From positions 1,860,001 to 1,924,000 of the forward strand of contig OZ020259.1 of NCBI GenBank assembly GCA_963971285.1: a stretch of DNA of 64,000 nt, in the 5' to 3' direction. Below the pieces are notes generated by a model. The model saw only the letters and a program-made list of their open reading frames with translations. It made no database searches and was not told where the DNA came from. Positions within the stretch are counted from its first letter, which is position 1; every line of letters begins with the position of its first letter. Made by a program: the position numbers and the translations under genes. Shown in pieces: positions 54,697 through 64,000 of this stretch. The stretch comes from Astropecten irregularis (Eukaryota > Echinodermata > Asteroidea > Paxillosida > Astropectinidae).

Positions 54697-54786
54697 GCCA
54701 ATAAATCAGAGAATTCCCCTCAACTTTTAAATTAAAATGTAAAAAAAAAATTCACAACAAGTAGCTGCTTCAAATAATGGTAACAA

Positions 54787-54915
54787 TGGGAGACTTTTGA
54801 GAACCGGTCTTCAAGTCAACACGCAATTGTGAGCATGCGCGCGTTGTTTTGCGCCTGCGCTGTTGTGCGTGTGCGTGCTCCGTTGACTTGAAGACTGGTT
54901 CTCAAAAGTCTCCCA
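54787..54915. mobile_element. GGGAGACTTTTGAGAAC palindrome, copy 3
   Basis: TGGGAGACTTTTGAGAACCG at the left mirrors GGTTCTCAAAAGTCTCCCA at the right. TCTTCAAGTCAAC is mirrored by GTTGACTTGAAGA. The centre is GCGCGTTG/TGCGC rich. It is a diverged subfamily of the copies at 49391 and 50019. Confidence 0.8.
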
Positions 54916-55067
54916 TTATAAAGAATTATCTGAAATATATGTTCCGTAAATAAAATAACAATATAAAATAACAACGGGTACGTTTTTTTTTTAGAAGAAC
55001 GGCTTCTCTTCTTATGGAACATACAACGGAGACACTCGGGGTAATATTGAAAAAACGAATAACTTGA

Positions 55068-55409
55068 AGGTAGTATCATACTTTGGTTTTTGTCAAAGAA
55101 ATACAGATTCGTGGAAGATACAGTAAAAGTAATCTGTGAAAATTTCAGTCCCATACGTTGCCCACGTATTGAGAAAACAGCGAAAAACGGCCACAATATT
55201 TCTTAAGTGTTTTCTATTTTATTTTTGATCTTTTAAAAGATCAAAAAGATTTTCGGTCGTTGTTTTACTAATTTCTGGATAAATACACCATTTCAGGCGG
55301 AAAAATTTTAACAGCATGTTTCTACCAGCACCATCTTCATACCCTGTAAGTTATACGTAAATCTGTGAACATTTCTGTTTTGGTCTCTTACCAAAGTATG
55401 ATACAACCT
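55068..55409. mobile_element. TTAA family A MITE, 342-bp copy
   Basis: TTGA followed by AGGTAGTATCATACTTTGG at the left, and CCAAAGTATGATACAACCT with TTAA (55410-55413) at the right. The interior matches the copy at 28588. It abuts the unknown coding frame at 55467. Confidence 0.75.
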
Positions 55410-55466
55410 TTAAATTTAAAGTTTCATTTGAACTCGCCGCATACGACGCCTTTTTCAGATTTAATT

Positions 55467-56816
55467 TTAAAAATAAAATTTGTAGTTGCGCCTTGCAAGA
55501 AGCCTGTGAGACCGACCTTTGGACTTTCCAGTGCTGGGCGTGGCAAAGTCTGACGGATGGTAACTGCAGGTGGCGTACCCCGAGCAACGCGGCAAGCTCT
55601 TGCACCAGGTCACCCTTTTCTGCTTGAACGCCGGCGCCGCGCTTCTACCTTTCGCGTCGTGGTCGGACTCGGCGTCGGGCCACGATGAGGAGTCGTGGTT
55701 TTCCTCCGCGGTTTCATTCTCGGAGAGAATTTCATTCGTTGGAGATTTCGGTATCTTCTCTAATTCTTCGGGAGTGTCTGGTAGGGAGAGGCGCTCAGGC
55801 TCGCCCTCTGCACCGGGTCGTCTCCTGGCGTATTTGGGACTGGAGGTCAGCGGGGGTAGAATGATCGGTGACTTGGGAAGCAGATGAAGCAGAGCCTTTT
55901 GAGGTTGATTGTACAACGCTGGGCGGCTGCAGTCGCTCCCCCGAACGACACTTCTGCAATCATCAAGTTCAGGTATTATTGGCAACGAGAGACGCACCTC
56001 AGTCTTTACTCCAGATCGCCTCCTGTACTTGGTGACTGGGGACAGTGGGGGGAATATGATCGGTGAAAGGGGAAGCAAACTGGACATTGAATGTTGAGGC
56101 TGATTGGACACCTCTAGACTAACGTCTTCGCTCCACCTCGTGGAATCGTATTTGGTCTCGTTTGTCAATGTATCATTACCTGGCCTCTTTGAGAGGCAGG
56201 GTTGGCCGGAGAGCTGACGCAGTTTCTTGCCTGATGCATCTGGTAGCAGGTTAGTGCTGGCAGAGACACGGTCTTGTTTCTCAGAGAGGAGTGTCATGCT
56301 GGTGTTGCTGGAGAAGAGTGGCGTTGGGTGGTCGGTCCTGGAATCTGTCACTTGGTAACTTGGTGGCTTGTGTTCTGATTTTATGGTGAGGTGGTCTATA
56401 TAACGCTGGACGTACCAAGATGCATCCTTGCAGTCAGTCCCGGGCGGTTGCCCCTCGCTGTGGTCCGTGAGCTTGTTCCAGTCCAACGTTTTCGCTGCTG
56501 TCCGATAAAGGGACGCCTTGAGGAGACCCGCGGGGCCGGCACGCGCCTGGTCTTGCCGCGAGTCGGCGTCGGCGTCCCCGGGAAGGCCGTTACCATCACC
56601 ATCACCATCACCATCACTGGACGACGTGGATCCACTGGAGACGTCGGAAGGCCTACCGAGAAGGATCTGGCGATTGTCGCTGTCGTCACTCTCATCCTGG
56701 ATCCCTATATTACCAAAATGCCGGTCCAGCAAACACTGGGCATCAGGAGTGTCATGGATGTTCATCCTGATGTCTTGGAAATCTCTGAGCGAATTGCAGA
56801 GACGTGCCCTCGACAT
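55467..56816 (-). CDS. Unrecognised 449-residue serine/proline-rich protein
   Basis: I do not recognise this protein. It is an open frame with an in-frame stop directly upstream of the ATG at 56816, so the start is sound. The N terminus (1-45, MSRARLCNSLRDFQDIRMNI onward) looks folded or conserved. Residues 46-95 are acidic with a DG repeat (68-75). Two related blocks follow: 247-280 (LLPLSPIIFPPLSP, KYRRR, RLSLPIIPE) and 311-346 (LLPKSPIILPPLTS, KYARR, RLSLPDTPE). A basic C-terminal stretch holds KRVTW (400-404), which fits the PP1-docking RVxF/W pattern. Much of it is probably disordered. The 3' end is uncertain: a possible donor follows GGAAAGTCCAAAG near 55518, so the last residues may be intron and more exons may follow. 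Length and GC-rich codon use favour a real gene. Confidence 0.65.
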   Translation of the reverse strand: MSRARLCNSLRDFQDIRMNIHDTPDAQCLLDRHFGNIGIQDESDDSDNRQILLGRPSDVSSGSTSSSDGDGDGDGNGLPGDADADSRQDQARAGPAGLLKASLYRTAAKTLDWNKLTDHSEGQPPGTDCKDASWYVQRYIDHLTIKSEHKPPSYQVTDSRTDHPTPLFSSNTSMTLLSEKQDRVSASTNLLPDASGKKLRQLSGQPCLSKRPGNDTLTNETKYDSTRWSEDVSLEVSNQPQHSMSSLLPLSPIIFPPLSPVTKYRRRSGVKTEVRLSLPIIPELDDCRSVVRGSDCSRPALYNQPQKALLHLLPKSPIILPPLTSSPKYARRRPGAEGEPERLSLPDTPEELEKIPKSPTNEILSENETAEENHDSSSWPDAESDHDAKGRSAAPAFKQKRVTWCKSLPRCSGYATCSYHPSDFATPSTGKSKGRSHRLLARRNYKFYF

Positions 56817-57288
56817 CCCACACCCAGACTAAGTTCCGTCAAGTTCCACAGATCATGCATGCACTAACTTCTTGTATATACGGCGGTGGTCACTAACATA
56901 AATCCCGGTGCCCGTCGCAGTGCTAGTGACGTAGGTAGAGCACTATTCTAAAGCTTCATGACGTACGTACGTACGCTCGTGAACCCGTGTACCCTCATCA
57001 CGTCCTTCGCGCGTGTCACAATAGAGTCATTATATTGCCAGGTCCTTCTCGGCGCACGCGCAGATGATGGCAGAATGAACGATGAAATCAAGCAACATCC
57101 AATTAGTCTTTATGTCTGATCCAGCCGAGGACATCATTAGTGCACGTGTTGTCTCACATAATCGGCACTGCCAGTATTGGTTATTTGTCATTACCCATGC
57201 ATCCAAAGGAGGGATGCGTCGATAGCTTTTCCTTCCCAATCCTCCATCAAGGGAAACATTCGAAGCAAAATAACGATGAAAACGTTAA

Positions 57289-57664
57289 AAGTGCAGACTA
57301 GATCATACTTTCGTAGTACACGTATGCCGAAACAGAAATCTTCACAAATTTACCTATAACTTACAGGGTGCACAGATGGTGGTGGTAGAAACATACCGTT
57401 AAGGTCTTCATGCCTGAAATGCTGTATTTTATCCAGAAAAGAGTCAAACCAACTGACCAAAAACAAATTTCATCAACAATTAGATCAACAATCCTGTGGA
57501 AATCTTTTAAAATACCGTGGGCGTTTTTCACTGTTTTCTCAAAAAGTGGGCACCGTATGGGACTGGAAAATGTTTACAGATTGGAGTGTTACTGTATCTG
57601 TTTTTGATATTTTTTGCCCATGAATCTGCATTTCTTTGACAAAAACCAAAGTATGATATTACCT
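57289..57664. mobile_element. TTAA family A MITE, 376-bp copy
   Basis: TTAA (57285-57288) precedes a diverged left end with GATCATACTTTCG. The right end CCAAAGTATGATATTACCT is followed by TTAA (57665-57668). The interior AGTGGGCACCGTATGGGACT is shared with the copy at 28588. Confidence 0.7.
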
Positions 57665-58106
57665 TTAACAAAGAGGGCATGTGTTCGTACTGGTGAAGGG
57701 GAGGGGGTTATTCCACAGGGCTGCTGCAGGTTTAAGCATCAACATTTTACTTACAAAAAGACACATTTCCAGCCCAAATATTGAATGTTACACTCGGCAA
57801 ACAGAAGGATAACGCAAGTCAGAAAGCAACGGAAGTCATTTGAAGGTAATTCTGTTAGGTAACCCTGGTTTAATCAAGGGAGACTTTCCAAGGGTAGGCA
57901 TAATTTTTATATTGATCACTGTGGTTGATTCAATTTTTGCATGTTTTAATTGATTAGGCCTGTGTTCACATGTGCGTGCACGTGTTGATGTTAATTTGAC
58001 GTGGTTGATGAAAGAAGCAAGATATAGCATAAGCAAGATATGACTTGGCAGACTTGTGTACCGGGCCAAGAGGACTTTGGCGCTGCATATGTTGCGGCAC
58101 ATTTAA

Positions 58107-58563
58107 AGGTTTACTGTAGTTAAATTTGGGAAAAGGGTGAAAGTGCTTTAAAATGATTGCTTAATACATAAATAACTAAATCAATTATAGTTTTATGTAA
58201 GTGCTTAACTTTGACCAAAAAGTTACAAAATCAGTACATGTATGCTCCGCCCCCTAAAGTTCCCCTTGGAACCGATCCACGCAACAATAGCGTGTGATGT
58301 CACATGCAGAACAAGTATAATTATGCTCGCACCCATATAGATATATAAAAAAACTCGCACCACTGTATACTGCGTGGCGTTCTGCATGCATGTGACGCCG
58401 AAGCAAGGTTTTTCGTCGCGAAAACTGGGGTGCTAAATTATGGGTCTAAAATACCTCCTTTTTCTATATAAATTTTGTTTAGCACAAACAATGATAGACA
58501 GGTTGAGTTGTATAACAATACAGATGTATTTAACTTCATATGAGTTTTGATTACAGTAAACCT
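58107..58563. mobile_element. TTAA-flanked MITE, family B (457 bp)
   Basis: TTAA (58103-58106), then AGGTTTACTGTAGTTAAATT; at the right TTGATTACAGTAAACCT, then TTAA (58564-58567). The ends share only AGG...CCT with family A. No coding capacity; only this copy was seen. Confidence 0.75.
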
Positions 58564-58584
58564 TTAACTTCTTGCTTCACAATA

Positions 58585-58714
58585 GGGTGCGTTCCTTTAG
58601 CTTCCATGTGTCGTCACCAGTCAACCTCGTCCCCACTTATCGCTTGTTATGTGCAGTATGATCCATGACCATTCCGAGGTCAGGGCTGCCCTTTGGAATC
58701 AAAACGAACGCACC
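58585..58714. mobile_element. GGGTGCGTTC-ended MITE
   Basis: GGGTGCGTTCCTTTAG at the left faces AAAACGAACGCACC at the right over 130 bp. The ends resemble those of 48053-48339 (GGGGTGCGTTCC). It has no coding capacity. Confidence 0.5.
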
Positions 58715-59688
58715 AATTGAAGCTTTAAAAAAAGCGCGCGCGTAATTTATTTCGCATTTGCTTATGCGTACAAAGTACGAACTGAGCTTTTTTTGTCAGA
58801 ACAAAACTGGGGCAATTTCATAAAACGCTAAGTTTAATCTTAACTTTGAGTGGCTAACTAACCATTTTAGTGATTTAACATCACATTTTGCTTAGCAAGT
58901 TGATTGATCCACGATGTAAGATTAATCTTAGTGCTTCGTGAAAGCGAACGCATAACGCGACGAAACAACAACTTAGAATTTAGGCTTAAAATGGCTCCCA
59001 TGTTCCATTTCGTTCCATAATTATCATATTAATTTAGTAATGTACATAATTTTATTATATTACGACCATGCGAAAATATGAATAATATGTGAAAAGGTAT
59101 GATAAAAAAAACATCCATTTTAAACACATCTTAATGTCTACATTCTGTTTTGTTGAAGTTACAGTTAAAACATTTTTGACAAAACTTACTTCTAGTAGCT
59201 TTATAGGCTATAAATAATGGAATTGTCTTTTCTTTTCATTATTTTACGGTAAATGTGGATCGCTCAAATGGTATTAAAATGTTGAGGCAAAATTGCTGCT
59301 TCTCATAATTATTATAATTCATCATTGTCACTTAATAGTATTATATCTACGAAGGACCTTTGCACAACTAATCGTACAACTATAAAACTGATGATCTTTA
59401 TTAAAATGCCTTTTTGATTAAGAAAAACCCCAGTCTTTTGGGCGGAACCTCCATTGATAAACAATGTACTGTACAATACAAGTCAATTAACGCATGCGGT
59501 TCTTTGCGTACTTAGTTCTTGATTTGGTTATGAAATACGCATACTTATACGTTTATGAAACGGATTTCGTTTCACTGCATGCAAGTGGTTATATACACTG
59601 TCTAAAAGCCATTACGAAAATGATACTGCAAAGTATACACCCGAACTGCGCTGACGTCACTCTTTGCCGTGGCGTAAATTTCGCTTCG

Positions 59689-59764
59689 CAACCTTCCAAA
59701 ATAATTGGCATGCATTTTCGCCTTCAGGTCTGAAGGCGAAAATTCGAATTATTTTGGAAGGTTG
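59689..59764. repeat. Long hairpin just 3' of the cathepsin C stop codon
   Basis: CAACCTTCCAAAATAATT with ATTTTCGCCTTCA on the left pairs with TGAAGGCGAAAAT with AATTATTTTGGAAGGTTG on the right. The stem is about 34 bp with one 4-base bulge and a 3-4 base loop. It begins 97 bases downstream of the stop, so it is probably in the 3' untranslated region. Confidence 0.8.
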
Positions 59765-59861
59765 TGGTCATTGCTTTTCATTTTTTTTGTATTCTGTTCA
59801 CTGGATGACCTCATTATTTTGGTGAAGGTGACTGATGATGACTGTAATTTTCTTTAATTAT

Positions 59862-60415
59862 CTACGGACGTGGCAGAGTGGCCACAGCCATGCTCTCAAT
59901 GTGACACTCGTTCGTTCCCCGGCGGATCCGGAAGTACCCTGTCTCGCCCCAGAGGTCGCCCCACGTGTTCTGCACGATCCAAAATTTCTCGCCGGTGTCA
60001 GGATCGTTCCCTGCGTATCCGTACCCAACCATCAAGACCACGTGGTTTGTGGTTTGCCAGGGGTTGTAGCGGTCGGTCAGTTTGGTGTGCTTGTAGATTC
60101 CGCCACTGTTTGGGAAGGAGGAAGACATAAATTGAGGTCATTAACCCAGACCATCCCTATCTTCCATGAAGTTTATTCATACAACTACAAGCCTACGACT
60201 CTCTGGAATACCGTACTGGTATTGGAGGTGTCTCAATTTGACACCAACTGCCAAACCAAACTGTGGGCGTTTAGGAAACGGAGGTTCAGGCTTCGTCTCC
60301 ATTTTGTGAATCCATTCTGAAATAATGGGTATCGAAATATAAGCATTTGGCTGCGGTTCGGAAGTAGATTCTCTGGTTGGAAAAGGAAAGGAAAGCTTCA
60401 GCGTCTTCAGCTTCA

Positions 60416-60463
<48 letters not shown>

Positions 60464-62421
60464 CCGTTTCGTAAACACCCAGTGTTTCTTTGCCAGCCAG
60501 AAAACTAATTGATTGAGTTGATACTTTTTTTATCAGTTACACCCTTGTGTCATCAGGGTGCCATGTTTGTAGTAGTCCAAGTTCTAGGCCGTCTGTGAAA
60601 CGTACTTGAAGAGCAATACGGCAACGTCTTGTCAATGTGTGCCAATGCATCTGCAACAGGTGAATACCTATTAGCCCTACCACTCTACATAGACACCTGA
60701 TTTAGTTAATCCAGCCCAATACTCACGAGTAGTACAGGAAATCGTCGTACACCTCGAAGCTGACGGCAATGGGTCCGTTCCGGAGCAGCTCTATCTTCAT
60801 CAGGTCCTCGTTGCAGGCGCCGTAGAAACCACCGATGTAGCGGTAGTCAGAGGTCTTGAACCGCCGGCAAGTGACGGGTCGACACGGCTCATTGTACTCG
60901 GTGTACGGAAAGCAAGAGTCGTCTACCAAACCAAAGTCCTGCCCGTATTTCCCTGTAGATATGTGATTTTTATAATACCGTTTATCGTGCTTGTGAACAT
61001 TTATTCAAATAAAACGGACTCACTAATCATTTCGTTTGTGTTCTTTCAAGGCCACAGTAAATTCTTTTGGGAAAAAAAAGACCATTAGTCAAAATGTCAG
61101 CCAACCATCTTTAGACTGAGTTTGACTTCAGTACTAAAATAACTGCCGTGTTTTCCTTTGCAAGAAACTCTAGCCGAATCGAACTTTTAAAAGAATGTTA
61201 TACAAAGTATATGTAGTTGTGATATTTTAGTTTCGGGTACCAAACGTCTTCCTTAGTGTGCAGAAAAACGTGAAGGTGACGCCATTATTGTTATCTTAAT
61301 GTGGTGTCAGTGTTGCCCAAAGTCCGTGACCTTTTACCAAAAACTGTCAACTTTTCTTATAAATGAAGTGCACAAGTATATTAACTTTATCGTTTTGGGG
61401 TAAATTGTTTTACTTGTCAGGGCACCAGCTACATCTGCTAGGTGATATGCATTAAGGAGACGTTCGCTCACCAGCGATCAGGTAGGGGAACCCTCCGTCG
61501 CACTTCTGCGCATACATGGAGCAGCTGACGATCTCCTGTGGGGACAGCACCAGTCGGATGGAGTTATTAGTCAGGACCCGGTACCTAGACTCCTGCAGAG
61601 CAGTGGAGGCGAATGCGTAACACGACCCACAGATGCCCTGGTCTCGAACGGGAGGAACGAAGCTGACTCCGCCCACATTGCGCCAGTCGAAGTGATCAGG
61701 TAGGTTGGCACTCTCTGTGAACAAAAAAAATGATAGACTGGCTCAGTAGGCCACGCCCCTATTTGTTTCTGACCAATCACAGGCGTGATTTGTGTGTTCA
61801 TTAGTCACGTGTGCAGTGGGAGGGGCTAAACGGAGTGTTCACCAATCATATTATTCGGAAATATTTCGGCAATGTCACGCAATCATGGAAATGATAATAG
61901 TTAATTATTAATACGAGCGATTCACAATAGTGCGCCTCCAAGAGTTTGTTACGCGTTGGCCAATCACAATGCGCCTTTCCAGATGCGCATTAAGTCGATA
62001 AATTCCGTGCATCGTGATTGGCTAACGGATTGCAAACTTTTGGAGGCGCACTTCAGTCAATCGCCTGTATTCTCTTCGCTTCATCACTGACATAAGACAG
62101 TTTGTTCTGATTCGTTTTTTGATGTTCGCGGTTTCTTTGATGTTTTCTGTATAATTACAAATGTGGTATTAGGGAGACACGTAAGCATCTAAAAGTGGAC
62201 ATTAGGGAGACATCGGGACTAAGGGAGACTTTTCGATGTTTTCCTAAGGTACCAGCTACCCTTTAGAGACATATTTTAACCGTCCATATATTAAAATATG
62301 ACAATATGAACATTATGTCAATTTCAAGTTCGTTGGTTTGGAGGATGTTTAGAAATAGGCAAGTAATGTTGTAACCAACGTGCAATTCAGCTGATTGCTG
62401 CAATACGTGTGGCAATAAACC

Positions 62422-62452
<31 letters not shown>

Positions 62453-63773
62453 TTAAATTTTGTGCATGAGGCTATGGGAAAGTCTCCATAAGGTCCCATC
62501 CTGGGTTATTATCATTTTTTGATATTAATTCATGGTATGATAAATTATAATTATTAAGCCCTGAACCAAAATTGTACATCAGAGTTTCTGTTTAACCGTT
62601 TTTTTTTATTTGGGCGCTGCCAGCGTTAACCTTGTACATAAAGAAAAATCGCTCAAAAATTCAGTACAGGTAGTCAATGGGGATGGAAGTAATCTGTCAA
62701 CGCATGACTAGGCCTACATCATGATATCAAAACTGGTTAACCATGACTGAGTATGACATTTCAATCATAATTCACTTCACAGACAAGGGCACATTATATA
62801 GCAGGCTTCCTAATAATGGAATGGTGATTGCAACCATCTGAGAATATGAAACTTGGCCACACACAACTAGCTGTCGGCCACACACACATACAAATCATCA
62901 TTTTGGAAAGTGGTTTTCCGTCTCGCCAGATAATGAAAGAATTCCTCGTCATCAGGGAGCACCCCCAGGATAATGACTCTGACAGGTGACCAGCGCAGGG
63001 GAAAGGATCTTTACAAATAATTAAACCATTATTAACTTTCATCGTTCGTGCTGATAAATAAAACAGCTGCCATATCGTACACCCTTGGAATACCAGGAAG
63101 TTTGAACGAACCTTGGTCATTATAAAACCTATGATCAAGATCGTGTGGTGTGTGACAAGCCATCGAGATAGCTATACAGCTTACACTCGCCCTGGCTTCA
63201 ATGTGTTAAACTGGGAGACCTTTGAAAGGTTTTACCTCACCTCACCCATCCTCTTCGGGCCCACTGACCCATAATGCTGCAAGTTTCTTCCTACAGTCAT
63301 CCCTGTCTATGGCTACAGCTTTGGCTTCCCTCCAAGTATTCCATCCTAGGCCCTTTCTTTCCTTCTCCACAGTCCTTTGCCAGGTTGTTTTTGACCCTCC
63401 AACCCTCCTTCTACCTTCATGTGCCCTGGTAAGGGCCGTTACACAGTGATTACTGTCATGCATTCTGAGTACATGCCCAATCCACTTCCATCTTCTCAAT
63501 CTAACTTCATCGCTGAGACGTTTCAACTCTGTTTTCCTGAGAATGTCTTCATTTGGTACTATTATATGGCCAACGTTCTTTAAGTGCTCTTCTGAGGCAA
63601 GTGTACTGAAAGGGTTTACTCACCAAGTTTTGTCGTCTCGTCGGGTACCGTCGTCGGAGGATAGGCGTTCTTCCATTTCTTGCCCCCAGCCCGTCTCTGT
63701 AGGTCGTCCATGCTGATGTTGTTATAGCGGTCGTACCACTTAGCTGTCCAGGACTTTGGCACCTTATTAATCC
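59862..63773 (-). CDS. CTSC: Cathepsin C (dipeptidyl peptidase 1), 3' part of gene
   Basis: Four exons are visible: 63624-63773, 61472-61714, 60727-60952 and 59862-60105, all in phase; the 5' exons lie beyond the right edge. This papain-family lysosomal enzyme removes N-terminal dipeptides. The propeptide end reads [14 protein letters not shown] with DDLQRRAGG, typical of cathepsin C. The mature heavy chain starts near [10 protein letters not shown]. The active-site cysteine is in [12 protein letters not shown], the histidine in [11 protein letters not shown], and the asparagine in [20 protein letters not shown]. The cathepsin C-specific words [20 protein letters not shown] and [13 protein letters not shown] are present. 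The exclusion domain that makes the enzyme a dipeptidase should be in the missing 5' exons. The protein ends AVATLPRP, close to the human C terminus. A LINE fragment sits in the intron after the first visible exon. Confidence 0.96.
60416..60463. repeat. GAGCCT hexanucleotide microsatellite, 8 units
   Basis: Eight perfect GAGCCT copies lie in the last cathepsin C intron, in tandem without interruption. The perfection implies recent expansion and probable length polymorphism. Confidence 0.95.
61917..62064. mobile_element. 148-bp MITE with about 50-bp inverted arms
   Basis: GCGATTCACAATAGTGCGCC with TCCAAGAGTTTG at the left faces AAACTTTTGGAGGCGCACTT with CAGTCAATCGC at the right. GGCCAATCACAATGC pairs with ATCGTGATTGGCTAAC further inward. 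It lies in a cathepsin C intron. Confidence 0.75.
62080..63235. other. Intron of cathepsin C without recognised elements
   Basis: It contains an AATAATAAT microsatellite near 62427-62450 and otherwise unique-looking AT-rich DNA. No reading frame is convincing. Confidence 0.55.
63236..63600 (-). mobile_element. 3' end of a non-LTR retrotransposon (LINE)
   Basis: Minus-strand translation gives [14 protein letters not shown], then [13 protein letters not shown] and [20 protein letters not shown]. This is the conserved C-terminal tail of LINE reverse transcriptases (RTE/Jockey-type GH-LRM...RR..RP..TW...). The frame ends GPEEDG and is followed by short GAGGTGAGGT repeats, a usual LINE 3' tail. 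It is a 5'-truncated copy inside a cathepsin C intron. The exact clade is not certain. Confidence 0.85.
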
Positions 63774-63883
63774 CTGTGAGGAGCCCGAAAAATGAACAAT
63801 ATTAAAGGATGGGGGAACTATTCCATTGGTGCATTCACATTTTGCCTGGTACATGTCCTCCTTCGTCATACAACCCTGACTAC

Positions 63884-64000
63884 TTTAAAGGTATAATACA
63901 TGATTGGTAAAGGTCACAGAACAGCACCCACACTTTGTCTGATCCAGCTTCTACATGAAATAATAAGCCTGTGGAAATTTGATCTGAATTGAACATCTGA
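63884..64000. mobile_element. Left part of a TTAA-type MITE cut by the window edge
   Basis: TTTAAAGGTATAATACATGATTG is followed by CACAGAACAGCACCC and GAAATAATAAGCCTGTGG, matching 28208 onward. It lies upstream of the first visible cathepsin C exon, in an intron. Confidence 0.6.

Larger units (their letters stand above)
53058..55466. other. Repeat-rich stretch downstream of TTC32
   Basis: It holds the TTC32 3' end, a family G MITE, the inverted 21-bp minisatellite, a CAG/CAA tract, a palindromic element and a TTAA family A MITE, each listed separately. No gene was recognised. Confidence 0.65.
56817..59861. other. Gene-free stretch between the unknown gene and cathepsin C
   Basis: It contains three MITEs (57289-57664, 58107-58563, 58585-58714), a ACGTACGTACGTACG microsatellite near 56963 and AT-rich DNA (59000-59450). 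A long hairpin at 59689-59764 lies close to the cathepsin C stop. No reading frame resembles a known protein. Confidence 0.6.

Noticed and set aside
54513-54701. Cysteine-rich open frame
   Set aside because: It is the minus-strand translation of a CAG/CAA trinucleotide tract.
56391-56867. 158-codon plus-strand frame
   Set aside because: It is antisense to the 449-residue frame and contains a low-complexity TITITI run from the GAT/GGT repeat.

Overview
This is a eukaryotic, animal-type window: genes are split by introns of about 0.2 to 2 kb with GT/AG borders, and the space between them is AT-rich and full of short inverted-repeat DNA elements, microsatellites and minisatellites. The proteins read as orthologues of vertebrate genes (PHTF, TMEM60, STT3A, NUDT19, a CYP3-clan P450, TTC32, cathepsin C). 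Together with the many fold-back elements this points to a marine invertebrate deuterostome, most likely an echinoderm. That placement is inference; no species is identified.

Layout. 1-3816 (minus): 5' part of PHTF, running off the left edge. 5114-5506 (plus): intronless TMEM60, head-to-head with PHTF. 9375-11018 (minus): three-exon NADPH-dependent FMN reductase-like flavoprotein. 11019-18379: repeats, including a 1.93-kb TTAA-flanked transposon. 18380-25947 (plus): STT3A, 14 coding exons. 25948-29712: repeats. 29713-31104 (plus): intronless amidase-signature hydrolase. 31923-33770 (minus): truncated tandem copy of the NUDT19 3' exons; 35400-38796 (minus): complete NUDT19 ending in a peroxisomal SKL signal. 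38797-42505: repeats and AT-rich DNA. 42506-50287 (minus): CYP3-clan cytochrome P450, 13 exons found, the first (membrane anchor) exon not found. 51209-53057 (plus): TTC32. 55467-56816 (minus): unrecognised 449-residue reading frame. 59862 to beyond the right edge (minus): cathepsin C.

Functional themes. STT3A is the catalytic subunit of ER oligosaccharyltransferase. Cathepsin C is a lysosomal protease. NUDT19 is a peroxisomal CoA diphosphohydrolase. The P450 is an ER-anchored monooxygenase. PHTF and TMEM60 are membrane proteins. There is no operon logic, but two divergent gene pairs (PHTF/TMEM60 and P450/TTC32) may share promoters. The repeats are almost all non-autonomous DNA elements: several TTAA-flanked families, a pogo/Tigger-like TA-flanked family, hAT-like and palindromic families, tRNA-derived SINE pieces, a possible Helentron-like element and one LINE 3' fragment. 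I saw no recognisable retrovirus, LTR element, Polinton or toxin gene, and no convincing functional tRNA, rRNA or CRISPR.
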